Source of the DNA: Bradyrhizobium oropedii
GTDB taxonomy: Bacteria > Pseudomonadota > Alphaproteobacteria > Rhizobiales > Xanthobacteraceae
Assembly (NCBI RefSeq): GCF_020889685.1
Contig: NZ_JACMYO010000021.1
Coordinates: 1-63,764 of the forward strand
Direction: 5' to 3'
Length of the DNA: 63,764 nt
Positions 16,541 to 25,403 of the stretch are shown here, piece by piece (the first letter of the stretch is position 1; each line of letters starts with the position of its first letter). Made by a program: the position numbers and the translations under genes. The notes under the pieces are model-generated. The model saw only the letters and a program-made list of their open reading frames with translations. It ran no database searches and had not been told where the DNA came from.

Positions 16541-18541
16541 GTGCTCAAGAAAATATTGATCGCCAACCGAGGCGAAATCGCCTGCCGTATCGCCCGCACC
16601 TGCCAACGTCTCGGCGTTGCGGTGGCCGGCGTGCATTCCACTGCAGATGCCGACGCCTTGCACGTCAAGACCATCGGCGAATCGATCGAGATCGGCGGCG
16701 CGCCGGCCTCTGAGAGCTACTTGCGGATCGATGCCGTTATCGCCGCCGCCAAGTTCACCGGTGCCGAAGGCATTCACCCGGGCTTCGGCTTCCTGGCCGA
16801 GAACGCAGCCTTCGCCCGCGCGGTTGAAGCGGCCGGCTTGGTGTTCATCGGACCGACGCCGGAAACCATCGAACGCCTCGGCGACAAGGCATCCGCGAAA
16901 CGTGAAGCCGTCGCGGCCGGCGTACCGACGGTGCCCGGCAGCGAGGCTCCCAGCGAAGACCCTGTCGAAATCGAACGCATGGTCCGCCGGCTCGAACTGC
17001 CTGTCATGCTGAAGGCGGCCGCTGGTGGCGGCGGCAAGGGTATGCGGGCGATCTCGACCCTCGACGGGCTTCGCGACGAAATCGAGTCCGCAATGCGAGA
17101 GGCCAAGAATGCCTTCGGCAACGCGGGGCTGATTGTCGAGAAGCTGATCCAGCGCGGCCGGCACCTCGAAGTGCAGATCGCGGGAAACGGCGACGGCAAC
17201 GTCATCCATCTGTTCGAACGCGAATGCACCCTGCAACGCCGCCATCAGAAGCTGATCGAGGAAGCGCCCGCTGCCAACCTGCCACCCGCGCTTCGCCAGC
17301 GCATCCTCGACGACGCCGTCCGGCTCGGCCGCCAACTCAGATATCGTGGTGTCGGCACGGTCGAATTCATCGTTAGCGGCACTGATTACTATTTCCTGGA
17401 AGTCAATCCCCGGCTGCAGGTCGAGCATCCCGTGACCGAATTGGTCACCGGCATCGACATCGTCGAGACCATGCTCCGCATTGCCGCCGGCGACGGCCTG
17501 CCGGTTGCGCAGGATGAACTGGCGTGCCGGGGCCACGCGGTCGAGGCGCGAATCTGCGCCGAAGATCCCAACGACGGCTTCATGCCGTCGACTGGAGAGG
17601 TCGTATACGTCAGGTTTCCGTCCGACGACATCCGCGTCGAGACAGGAATCGAGAGCGGATCGATCGTCACGCCCTACTACGACTCGATGCTGGCCAAGCT
17701 GATCGCACACGCCGCCTCTCGCGATCAGGCGCTCGACCGGCTCGACCGCGCGCTTAAGGAGACGTCAATCTTTGGCGTCATCACCAACCGGGAGTTCCTG
17801 GGACGTCTGATCGCCCTGCCCGCGACTAGGGCCGCGACGTTCCATACCCGCCTGATCGACGAGCAGATTGATGCGCTTGCCCCCGAGGCTGGTGACATCG
17901 ACGCTGAGGCGCTCGCGCTCGGGGCCTATTTCTGGATGATGCGCCAGCGGGACCCTCAGTCCGGCAGCCCCTGGCAATCCGGCGGATTGACCGGCTGGCA
18001 GATGGCGGCAGGAGACGATGGCATGTCGCCGATCCCCATCCTGCACCTCGAGAACGCAGGCGCCAGCGCGGAAATCCGCTTCGCGCCGTTGCAGCCGGAC
18101 GGCGCGATGCAGATCGGCGTCAACGATGCCAGGATTTGGGTCAAGCTTTCGCCGCTCGCGAACGACAGCTTCGCCGCGGTGGTGAACGCGCGCCGCGAGA
18201 CCGTGCGGATCGTCCAGAAGGATCAGGCGATCTTCGTCCACGGTCCGCGTCACGCCCACACGATGAGCGCAATTCCCTATCTCCGGTACATCAGCACGAG
18301 CCCCGAGATCAGCGGCGAACTGCGCGCCCCGATGACGGGCGTCGTGCTGAAGGTCAACGTCGCAGTCGGCACCCGCGTGAAGGCCGGCGATGCGACCGTC
18401 GTCATGGAATCCATGAAGATGGAACTGCGCATTGCCAGCGAGGTTGACGGTGTCGTGACCGCGGTTCATTTCAAGCCCGGCGAAACGGTCGAGCGGAACG
18501 CCGTCGTCGCCATCGTCGAGCCGGACCTCGCCGCGCAATAA
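16541..18541 (+). CDS. Acyl-CoA carboxylase, biotin carboxylase/biotin carrier (alpha) subunit
   Basis: A 666-residue alpha subunit with the full order biotin carboxylase N-domain (ILIANRGEIACRI), ATP-grasp domain (AAAGGGGKGMR, then EVNPRLQVEHPVTE), BC C-domain and BCCP domain. The biotinylation motif is ESMKME with Lys626, 40 residues from the end. It carboxylates enzyme-bound biotin using ATP and bicarbonate for the adjacent beta subunit. The GTG start at 16541 follows CAGGAGACC. It sits in an operon with the beta subunit, a crotonase and an ABC binding protein. Confidence 0.94.
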   Translation: MLKKILIANRGEIACRIARTCQRLGVAVAGVHSTADADALHVKTIGESIEIGGAPASESYLRIDAVIAAAKFTGAEGIHPGFGFLAENAAFARAVEAAGLVFIGPTPETIERLGDKASAKREAVAAGVPTVPGSEAPSEDPVEIERMVRRLELPVMLKAAAGGGGKGMRAISTLDGLRDEIESAMREAKNAFGNAGLIVEKLIQRGRHLEVQIAGNGDGNVIHLFERECTLQRRHQKLIEEAPAANLPPALRQRILDDAVRLGRQLRYRGVGTVEFIVSGTDYYFLEVNPRLQVEHPVTELVTGIDIVETMLRIAAGDGLPVAQDELACRGHAVEARICAEDPNDGFMPSTGEVVYVRFPSDDIRVETGIESGSIVTPYYDSMLAKLIAHAASRDQALDRLDRALKETSIFGVITNREFLGRLIALPATRAATFHTRLIDEQIDALAPEAGDIDAEALALGAYFWMMRQRDPQSGSPWQSGGLTGWQMAAGDDGMSPIPILHLENAGASAEIRFAPLQPDGAMQIGVNDARIWVKLSPLANDSFAAVVNARRETVRIVQKDQAIFVHGPRHAHTMSAIPYLRYISTSPEISGELRAPMTGVVLKVNVAVGTRVKAGDATVVMESMKMELRIASEVDGVVTAVHFKPGETVERNAVVAIVEPDLAAQ

Positions 18542-18572
18542 CAAGCCCGCAACGCCGAATTCAGGAACGCAC

Positions 18573-19343
18573 ATGTTACGATTGGGAAGCGTGAACTACG
18601 ACGTCCAGGGCAAGATCGCGATCTTGACGCTTGACGAACCGAACAAGCTGAACGCTCTGACCACCGGCATTCGCGCCGGCATCCTCGAAGGCCTGAAGCG
18701 GGCCGATAGCGACGACCAGGTGTGCGTCAGCATCATTACCGGCGCCGGTGGCAAGGCATTCTGCGCCGGCGCCGATATCGGCAATTTCGATTTTGCCCCG
18801 GAAAAGGCACGCGCGTTCTTCATCGACGCTATGGAGGTCCTGACCGCCCCGGAACGGGCGCTCAAGCCGGTGATTGCCGCCGTCAGCGGAATTGCCTATG
18901 GCGGCGGCTTCGAGCTTGCGATCGCTTCCGACTTCATCTTCGCAGCCGAGAGCGCCCGCTTTGCGGTCCCGGAGATCAAGCTGGGGCTATTGCCCGGCTT
19001 CGCCATTGTGCGGCTCAATGACATTGTCGGGCGCGCGAAGGCCAAGGAGATGAGCATGCTCGGCGACCCGCTCACTGCCGCGGAAGCAGGCCGGCTGGGG
19101 ATCGTTTCCCACGTTGTTCCAGATGACAGGCTGCTTGCCGACGCGCTGGCATTCGCGGAACGCATCGCGTCACAGCCGCAGCTTGCGGTGCGAATGGCGA
19201 AATCCTTCTACAACCGCGGGCTCGGCGGCGACGAGATGCGCCATGCGATCGACGGTTTTCCGTTCCTGCTGACGCACGCAGATGCGCGCGAAGGTATCGG
19301 TGCATTTCGTGAAAAGCGCGAGCCGCGGTTCGGCGACAAGTAG
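18573..19343 (+). CDS. Enoyl-CoA hydratase (both catalytic glutamates present)
   Basis: Crotonase-family protein of 256 residues. The oxyanion-hole segments are FCAGADIGNF and AYGGGFELA, and both glutamates expected for hydration are in place: one in GGGFE and one in VPEIKLGLLPG. This separates it from the two other crotonases of the island, which have lost one or both. It lies directly after the carboxylase alpha gene, a position that in leucine or isoprenoid pathways is taken by the hydratase acting on the carboxylated product. That role is inference. Confidence 0.9.
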   Translation: MLRLGSVNYDVQGKIAILTLDEPNKLNALTTGIRAGILEGLKRADSDDQVCVSIITGAGGKAFCAGADIGNFDFAPEKARAFFIDAMEVLTAPERALKPVIAAVSGIAYGGGFELAIASDFIFAAESARFAVPEIKLGLLPGFAIVRLNDIVGRAKAKEMSMLGDPLTAAEAGRLGIVSHVVPDDRLLADALAFAERIASQPQLAVRMAKSFYNRGLGGDEMRHAIDGFPFLLTHADAREGIGAFREKREPRFGDK

Positions 19344-19443
19344 TCGCGTCACCCGTTTTCATCGCAATCATCATCGCCTCGCCGGCCATGTGCCCGCTCA
19401 GCCAACGATCGACCATCCGACAGAAGAAAATGAGGGAGAACAC

Positions 19444-20646
19444 GTGAAGAAGCATTTCCTGGCCTTGGCCATCGTCGTGGCGTCGGCGTCGACAGCCTCA
19501 GCGCAGATCTCAGACGATGTCGTCCGAATTGGCGTGCTGACCGACCTTTCGAGCTGGGGACGCGACAATAGCGGACCAGGATCGGTCGAAGCGGCCAAGA
19601 TGGCCGTCGAAGAATTCGGCCCGACCGTGCTCGGCAAACCCATCGAGATCATCAGCGCCGACCATCAGATGAAGACCGACGTCGGCTTGCAGATCGTCCG
19701 TGACTGGTTCGACAACGGCAAGGTCGACGCCGTCGCCGACGTTCCAAACTCGGGGATCGCGATTGCCGTCCACAACATGGTCCGGGAACGCAACAAGATC
19801 GCGCTGCTCTCGGGACCGGGTGCGAGTTCGTTGACGGACGAGCTGTGCAGCCCCAACACCGTTCACTTCGCCTACGACACCTATGCGCTCTCGAAAGTGA
19901 CGGCCTCGGCGGTCATGAATGAGGGCGGCAAGTCCTGGTTCTTTGTCACTGCCGATTACGCGTTCGGTCAACAGCTCGAGAAGGACGCGACGCGCTTCAT
20001 CAAGGAACTCGACGGCAAAGTGCTTGGCAGCGTGCGGCATCCGACCAACACGGCCGATTTCTCCTCATTTGTCTTGCAGGCGCAGAACTCCAAGGCGGAT
20101 GTGGTGGCATTCGCCAACGCCGGCCAGGACACCGACAATGCGATCAAGCAATCCGGTGAATTTGGACTGGTTCAGGCCGGTCAAAAGCTCGTCGGCCTGC
20201 TGATGTTCGATACCGACGTGCACGCGATCGGACTGCAGGCCGCGCAAGGCACCTACATGACGACCGCTTCCTATTGGAACACGGATGAAAAGAGCCGCGC
20301 GTGGTCGAAGAAGTTCTTCGCCCGGACCAAGGTGATGCCGACGATGATCCACACCGGCGTCTACGGCTCGGTGTTGCACTATCTCAAGGCGATCCAGGCG
20401 GCCGGAACCGACGATCCGGCGAAGGTGATGGCCAAGATGCGCGAACTGCCGATCGAAGACGCCTTCGTGCACGGCGGCAAGCTGCGCGAGGACGGCCGGG
20501 TCATCCGCGACATGTATCTCGCCCGGGTGAAGAAGCCATCCGAGTCGAAGGAACCGTGGGACTACCTTGACATCGTCAAGACGGTCAGGGGCGAAGACGC
20601 ATACCGGCCAGCCTCCGAGTCGAAATGCCGGCTCCTGAAGAAGTGA
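19444..20646 (+). CDS. Orphan Liv-type ABC transporter substrate-binding protein
   Basis: Periplasmic binding protein of the branched-chain amino acid/aromatic acid (LivJ-like) type, 400 residues. The GTG at 19444 has a GAGGGAGAACAC site and opens a clear Sec signal peptide (MKKHFLALAIVVASASTASA, cleaved before QISDD). The mature part begins with the family pattern VRIGVLTDLSSW. No permease or ATPase is adjacent. It may deliver its ligand to the complete Liv system at 37994-43211 or to one elsewhere. It ends the carboxylase operon, before an intrinsic terminator. Confidence 0.93.
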   Translation: MKKHFLALAIVVASASTASAQISDDVVRIGVLTDLSSWGRDNSGPGSVEAAKMAVEEFGPTVLGKPIEIISADHQMKTDVGLQIVRDWFDNGKVDAVADVPNSGIAIAVHNMVRERNKIALLSGPGASSLTDELCSPNTVHFAYDTYALSKVTASAVMNEGGKSWFFVTADYAFGQQLEKDATRFIKELDGKVLGSVRHPTNTADFSSFVLQAQNSKADVVAFANAGQDTDNAIKQSGEFGLVQAGQKLVGLLMFDTDVHAIGLQAAQGTYMTTASYWNTDEKSRAWSKKFFARTKVMPTMIHTGVYGSVLHYLKAIQAAGTDDPAKVMAKMRELPIEDAFVHGGKLREDGRVIRDMYLARVKKPSESKEPWDYLDIVKTVRGEDAYRPASESKCRLLKK

Positions 20647-20701
20647 GCTGTTCAGGTCAGGCAAAGGGATTCAACAACCCGAGGTAACGTCGACAAGTGC
20701 G

Positions 20702-20727
20702 ACGCGCCGATGCACTCGGCGCGTTTT
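20702..20727 (+). terminator. Intrinsic terminator after the carboxylase operon
   Basis: A perfect 9-bp GC-rich stem (ACGCGCCGA / TCGGCGCGT) with a 5-nt loop, directly followed by TTTT, 56 bp after the binding-protein stop. The opposite strand lacks a T-run, so it acts on plus-strand transcription. Confidence 0.85.
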
Positions 20728-20774
20728 GCATCCCCGCAGCGATCCGCCTCGCTCTGCTCTGCGACCAGGGATGC

Positions 20775-21377
20775 CTACCCGTCCACGCAAATGCCGATGG
20801 TGAGCATGGCGGTCAGCTCGCGTGCCGTCTGGGCAACCCTGAGCTGCCCCCTGCCATTGACGTACCTCCAGGCAAGATGCTCGATCGCGCCGAACAGAAC
20901 GTCGCGCAGCAGCTTTGGATTTACATCCGGTCTCACCTCTCCGGTCTTTACGGCTTCCTTGACGATTCGAATCAACACCGAGGTATAGCGCCGGTTCATC
21001 TCCTGGATTGCCGAGCCTTCATAGTCACTCGCGCCCCGCACCTCCGCGATGAACAGGCGGCAGAGGTCGGTATCGGAGACAAAGACTTCGATATGCCGTT
21101 TGATCAGCGCTTCGAGGCGGTCAGGAAAGCGATTTTTCCTGAACACCTGCGTCTCGAGGTCGATCAAGATCCGTTCATAGAACTTCTGCAAGACGGCAAA
21201 CAGCAGGTCCCGCTTGTTGCGGAAATAGCGATAGGCAAGCCCATCGGAAATCTGCGCAATGCGCGCGATCTCGGCGATCGAGGCTCCCTCATAGCCCTTC
21301 TCGGCGAAGGCACGCTTGGCTGCGTCGAGGATTGCGTCGTGACGGTCTTGCATTCGTTCGGGGCTTATCGCCGGCAT
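20775..21377 (-). CDS. TetR/AcrR-family regulator of the acyl-CoA dehydrogenase operon
   Basis: A 200-residue TetR regulator with the helix-turn-helix SIAEIARIAQISDGLAYRYF and a helical ligand domain, similar in layout to fatty-acid-responsive TetR proteins. The ATG at 21377 follows CCGGAG. It is divergent from the acyl-CoA dehydrogenase at 21617. The 239-bp gap holds two AATGAAT-N3-ATTCATT-type palindromes, unlike the TAACA-type sites of the rest of the island, so this is probably a separate local regulon. Confidence 0.9.
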   Translation of the reverse strand: MPAISPERMQDRHDAILDAAKRAFAEKGYEGASIAEIARIAQISDGLAYRYFRNKRDLLFAVLQKFYERILIDLETQVFRKNRFPDRLEALIKRHIEVFVSDTDLCRLFIAEVRGASDYEGSAIQEMNRRYTSVLIRIVKEAVKTGEVRPDVNPKLLRDVLFGAIEHLAWRYVNGRGQLRVAQTARELTAMLTIGICVDG

Positions 21378-21481
21378 ATCGCAACTCCGGAATTTTCCAG
21401 ATCCTGGACGACAAATCGCATCGTAACCGGGTTCGGGTGCCTACATAGCGCCCCTCGCAAGCAGCGAGACGTCACATAAAC

Positions 21482-21498
21482 AATGAATTTCATTCATT
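21482..21498. promoter_or_regulatory. TetR operator A, AATGAAT-TTC-ATTCATT
   Basis: Perfect palindrome with 7-bp arms and a 3-bp centre in the TetR/acyl-CoA dehydrogenase intergenic region. A second, weaker copy lies 59 bp downstream. Confidence 0.65.
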
Positions 21499-21525
21499 TT
21501 GTCTCTCGTCGGTCGGTCCGAACTG

Positions 21526-21553
21526 TTGACATCAACCTAAACTGAATTAAATT
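21526..21553 (+). promoter_or_regulatory. Candidate sigma70-type promoter for the acyl-CoA dehydrogenase operon
   Basis: TTGACA at 21526-21531, a 16-bp spacer and TAAATT at 21548-21553. The -10 region lies inside operator B, so repression by steric block is plausible. Alphaproteobacterial promoters are poorly conserved, so this is only a candidate. Confidence 0.4.
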
Positions 21554-21557
21554 CATT
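21541..21557. promoter_or_regulatory. TetR operator B, ACTGAAT-TAA-ATTCATT
   Basis: Imperfect copy of operator A with the same 3-bp centre and matching TGAAT/ATTCA core. It lies 60 bp before the dehydrogenase start and overlaps the candidate -10 element. Confidence 0.55.
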
Positions 21558-21616
21558 ATAAAGCACGTGATCACCAAGATCGCGACGTCCATAATGACTG
21601 GGAAGGAAACCGGCGC

Positions 21617-22840
21617 ATGACCACATCCCGGGCCATTTTGAGCGGCGACAATCGCATGTCGATGTTCGCGCTCGACGAACAGCAGCAAACCATCCTCGAT
21701 CAGGCGGATCGCTTCGCGCAGAAGGAACTCTATCCGCTCTCCGAACGAATGGATCGCGAGGAATGGTGGCCGGACGACGCGTTTCGCACGATCGGGGACA
21801 ACGGCTTTTTCGGAGCGACCATCCCCGAGGAATATGGCGGCGCCGGCCTGGATCTTGTGGCGGCCGGCCTCGTGCTGCAGGGCTTCGCGCGCTGGAACCA
21901 TGCGATGGCGCTGTCCTGGGTCGCGCACGACAATCTGTGCGCCAACAACATCTATCGCAACGGCAACGAACAGCAGCGCCGCAAATATCTGCCGGACCTC
22001 TGCGCGGGCCGGAAGATTGGTGCGCTGGGCCTCACCGAACCGGGGGCCGGCTCCGACGCCCTCGGTTCGATGCGCACCACCGCACGGCGCGATGGAGATC
22101 ATTACCTCCTCAACGGAGGCAAGATCTACATCACCAACGGACCTGTCGCCGACGTCATCCTGGTCTACGCCAAGACCGATCGCTCAAAGGGCGCCCACGG
22201 CATTTCCGCTTTCATCGTCGAAAAAGACTTTCCCGGGTTCAAGGTCGCACAGAAGCTGACCAAAATGGGCTATCGCGGCAGCCAGACCGCCGAGCTCGTG
22301 TTCGAAGACTGCCGGGTGCCCGCGGAGAACCTGGTTGGCGGCGAGAATCGCGGTGTGTCGATCGTGATGAGCGGGCTCGATCTCGAGCGCGCGATGGTCT
22401 CACCGCTGTGTCTCGGCGTTTCGGAGCGCGCTTTGCAGCTCTCCATCGAATACGCACAGACGCGCCAACAGTTCGGCAAGCCGATCGGATCTTTCCAGAT
22501 GGTCCAGTCCATGCTGGCGGAGATGTACGTTCAAGTCGAAACCATGCGAACCTTCACCTATCGCACGCTGGCGGAGGCCGCGCCGCTCGAAATCGGCGGT
22601 GGCGGACGCGGCGATATCCACATGCTGACGGCAGCCTCCGTGATGTACGCCGCCGAGGCATGCCACGCCGTCCTCGACCGGGCAGTCCAGATCCACGGCG
22701 GCAGCGGCTACATCTGGGAGTCGGAGATCAACCGGCTATTTCGTTCGATCAAGCTGCTGGAGATCGGCGCCGGAACGACGGAAGTCCGGAAGATGATTAT
22801 CGCAGGCGAACTCCTCAAGGACGTGGCTGCGCATGGCTGA
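21617..22840 (+). CDS. Acyl-CoA dehydrogenase, isovaleryl-CoA dehydrogenase-like
   Basis: FAD-dependent acyl-CoA dehydrogenase of 407 residues that introduces an alpha,beta double bond. The usual C-terminal catalytic YEGT is replaced by EIGAGTTEV, and a glutamate is found instead in helix G (GLDLERAM, Glu257). This is the arrangement of isovaleryl-CoA dehydrogenases and fits a branched substrate. The flavin/substrate motif LGLTEPGAGSD is present. The ATG at 21617 follows GGAAGGAAACC; a second ATG at 21656 is possible. It overlaps the SDR gene by 8 bp. Electron transfer flavoprotein genes are not in the window. Confidence 0.92.
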   Translation: MTTSRAILSGDNRMSMFALDEQQQTILDQADRFAQKELYPLSERMDREEWWPDDAFRTIGDNGFFGATIPEEYGGAGLDLVAAGLVLQGFARWNHAMALSWVAHDNLCANNIYRNGNEQQRRKYLPDLCAGRKIGALGLTEPGAGSDALGSMRTTARRDGDHYLLNGGKIYITNGPVADVILVYAKTDRSKGAHGISAFIVEKDFPGFKVAQKLTKMGYRGSQTAELVFEDCRVPAENLVGGENRGVSIVMSGLDLERAMVSPLCLGVSERALQLSIEYAQTRQQFGKPIGSFQMVQSMLAEMYVQVETMRTFTYRTLAEAAPLEIGGGGRGDIHMLTAASVMYAAEACHAVLDRAVQIHGGSGYIWESEINRLFRSIKLLEIGAGTTEVRKMIIAGELLKDVAAHG

Positions 22841-23714
22841 CGATCACACGCCCGAGCGATCGGACAGGCTAGGGCTGACGGACGATGAGCTTGCGGCGCA
22901 TCGGACCGTGTTCGCTTCCGATGCCCTCAAGGATATGGTCATCGTGCTATCCGGTGGCGCGGGCGGCATCGGGAAGGCGATCGCGTGGTTGTTCGCACGG
23001 CTGGGCGCGCATCTCGTCATGGTCGGCCGCGATCAGGACAAATTGTCCGCTTTGACAGCCAATTTGGCGGCGAAGGGACTGAAAGCATCTGCATGCGTCG
23101 TCGACATCAGAGATCCCGACGCTGTCGCAAGGCTGTTCGACGCGGCCTGGCAGGAGCATGGCCGCGTCGACGGCCTGATCAACAGCGCGGGAGGCCAATT
23201 TCCGCAACCCGCCATCGATTTCTCGGTCAAGGGCTGGAACGCCGTCATCGATACAAATCTGAACGGCACCTGGTACATGATGCAGGCCGCCGCACGCCAC
23301 TGGCGCGACAACAAATATCCCGGCAGCATCGTCAACATAGTCGTCGTTACGACGCACGGCCTTTATGGCATCGCGCATTCGATTGCGGCCAGATCCGGGG
23401 TTATCGGCCTTTCGCGCAGCGTTGCTGTCGAATGGGCCCCATTCAACATCAGGGTGAATTGTGTCGCCCCCGGCGCGATCGAGACCGAAGGCTGGAGCGT
23501 CTATACGCCTGAGGCACGCGCGGCTTACCCACGATCAAATCCGATGATGCGCGCGGGTTCGCCGTGGGATGTCGCCGAAGCCTGCGTCTATCTCGCAAGT
23601 CCTTCCGGAGGATTCGTGACCGGCGAGACATTGACCGTGGATGGAGGGGGCCAGCTCTGGGGAGAGACATGGACGACCGGAAAGCCGGCCTATTTCATAG
23701 ATAAGGACACGTAA
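22833..23714 (+). CDS. Short-chain dehydrogenase/reductase with substituted catalytic Tyr/Lys (enoyl-CoA reductase-like)
   Basis: A 293-residue SDR. It has the Rossmann motif GGAGGIG (residues 41-47), an NSAG motif (117-120) and a C-terminal TVDGGGQLW. At the Y-x3-K position the sequence reads HSIAARSG, giving Ser183 and Arg187 in place of Tyr and Lys. This resembles the 2,4-dienoyl-CoA / peroxisomal trans-2-enoyl-CoA reductase type (HSGAAR pattern). It is translationally coupled to the acyl-CoA dehydrogenase, so reduction of an unsaturated acyl-CoA in the same pathway is likely. A ketone/alcohol dehydrogenase role is less likely. Confidence 0.85.
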   Translation: MADDHTPERSDRLGLTDDELAAHRTVFASDALKDMVIVLSGGAGGIGKAIAWLFARLGAHLVMVGRDQDKLSALTANLAAKGLKASACVVDIRDPDAVARLFDAAWQEHGRVDGLINSAGGQFPQPAIDFSVKGWNAVIDTNLNGTWYMMQAAARHWRDNKYPGSIVNIVVVTTHGLYGIAHSIAARSGVIGLSRSVAVEWAPFNIRVNCVAPGAIETEGWSVYTPEARAAYPRSNPMMRAGSPWDVAEACVYLASPSGGFVTGETLTVDGGGQLWGETWTTGKPAYFIDKDT

Positions 23715-23819
23715 ATCCGTTGTTTATCGCAGCGGCGCGAATCCAGGGTGTTCACGAATGAAGATCTGCATCGAGATTTCCTCACCCGCAATCATTCTTA
23801 TAGCAGGGGTTAAGCGGCC

Positions 23820-25403
23820 GTGACCAATCACCTGATCCACCGTGTCAATGTTGGCGACCTCGTCACCCGAAGCGCGGCGCGCTTTCCAGAGCGAGAGATG
23901 ATCTGCGACGGCGACAGGCGTTGGTCCTATCGCGACTTCGACGCCTGGACCAATCGGATCGCCCATGGTCTTTCCGCGCTCGGCCTCGAGAAGGGTGACG
24001 CTCTTGCCTTGATGTCGGGCAACTGCGCCGAGTTCCTGGCCGTCTATTTCGCCTGCGCGCGGCTTGGCCTGGTCTGTGTCCCCGTCAACCTGCTCTGGCG
24101 ACAAGGCGAGCTTAGCCATGTCCTGAAGGACTCGCACGCTCGCGCCGCCGTCGTCGAAGCGGGCCTGCTGAAGCAGTTCAGCGCGGGCGTTGAGGATCCG
24201 GTACAACTGCTTGGCGTTGTCGTGTTGGACGGGCAGGCGTCAGGCACCACGGCTCCCGATGGCATCCGCGACGTGCCACTGCTCGACCTTGACGCGCTCG
24301 CGGCCGGCAGGTCCTCCGACCTTCCGGATGTCGCGATCGAGGATCGGGCGCCCCTCTCCTATCTCTACACCAGCGGCACGACCTCGGCGCCAAAGGGCGT
24401 GATCGGCACCCATCTCGCGATCTACCTGGAATCGCTTGGGACGGCGATCGATACGCGCATGACCGAGAACGATCGGCTGAGCGTGGTGCTTCCGCTGTTC
24501 CACACGGCCCAACTCAACGCGCTTTGCACGCCGGCAATCGCGGCAGGCGCTTCGATGGTGATCCAGCGCGGCTTCGACGCCACCGCTCTTCACGAAGTCA
24601 TCGAAAACGAGCGCATCAGCGTGCTCTTTGCGCTGCCGATGATGATCCATCAGCTCGTCGAACGCCAGCTCGCGCACCCACGCAATGTCTCGAGCCTGCG
24701 CCTGACGGTCTACGCGATGGCGCCGATGCCGGAAGCGGAACTCCGCCGCGCGATCGAGACCTTCGGCTGCGACTTCAGCCTCATGTTCGGGCAAACCGAG
24801 ATGAGCCCGGTCTCGACGTTCTTCAAGCCGGAGCACCAGCTCAGCCATCCCGGCGCGGTCGGCACGCCGGCCGTCAACGTGCAGGTCGCCATCATGGCAC
24901 CGAGCGGCGACCTGCTTCCGACCGGAGCGACCGGCGAGATCGTCTATCGCAGTCCCCAGACCATGGCGGGCTACCTGCACAATCCCGAGGCGACCGCAGA
25001 TGCCTTCCGCCATGGCTGGTTCCACTCAGGCGATGCCGGCCATTTCGACGCTGACGGGATTCTCTGGTTCGAGGACCGCTTCAAGGATGTCATCAAGACC
25101 GGCGGCGAGAATGTCTCGTCGATCGAGGTCGAGCTCGCGGTCCGGGCCGCCCATCCCGACGTGCTTGAAGTCGCCGCGATCGGCTTGCCGCACGAGCGTT
25201 GGGGCGAAGCGATCACTGCCGTCGTCGTCACCCAAGATGGCCGATCCATCGACGCGGACACGCTGCTGTCAGCCGTGCGCGAGTGGCTAAGCCCGTTCAA
25301 ATGCCCGAAGGCCGTCATCCATGTTTCGGAGCTGCCCAAGACCGCCACCGGCAAGATCGAAAAGGCCAAGCTGAGGCGCACCTATGCAGCCTACTATCAG
25401 TAA
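23820..25403 (+). CDS. AMP-dependent acyl-CoA ligase
   Basis: A 527-residue adenylate-forming CoA ligase. The P-loop reads YTSGTTSAPKG, with Ser replacing the usual Gly. Further motifs are MFGQTEMSP, DRFKDVIKTGGENVSSIEVE and the catalytic lysine in TATGKIEKAK. The GTG start at 23820 has a modest AGGGG site. It follows the SDR gene after 105 bp and probably belongs to the TetR-controlled dehydrogenase operon. It is the fourth complete ligase of the first 25 kb, so each branch of the island seems to have its own activating enzyme. Confidence 0.9.
   Translation: MTNHLIHRVNVGDLVTRSAARFPEREMICDGDRRWSYRDFDAWTNRIAHGLSALGLEKGDALALMSGNCAEFLAVYFACARLGLVCVPVNLLWRQGELSHVLKDSHARAAVVEAGLLKQFSAGVEDPVQLLGVVVLDGQASGTTAPDGIRDVPLLDLDALAAGRSSDLPDVAIEDRAPLSYLYTSGTTSAPKGVIGTHLAIYLESLGTAIDTRMTENDRLSVVLPLFHTAQLNALCTPAIAAGASMVIQRGFDATALHEVIENERISVLFALPMMIHQLVERQLAHPRNVSSLRLTVYAMAPMPEAELRRAIETFGCDFSLMFGQTEMSPVSTFFKPEHQLSHPGAVGTPAVNVQVAIMAPSGDLLPTGATGEIVYRSPQTMAGYLHNPEATADAFRHGWFHSGDAGHFDADGILWFEDRFKDVIKTGGENVSSIEVELAVRAAHPDVLEVAAIGLPHERWGEAITAVVVTQDGRSIDADTLLSAVREWLSPFKCPKAVIHVSELPKTATGKIEKAKLRRTYAAYYQ

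Noticed and set aside
14860..16674. 604-codon open frame opposite the carboxylase beta gene
   Set aside because: Antisense shadow, with no recognisable protein features.
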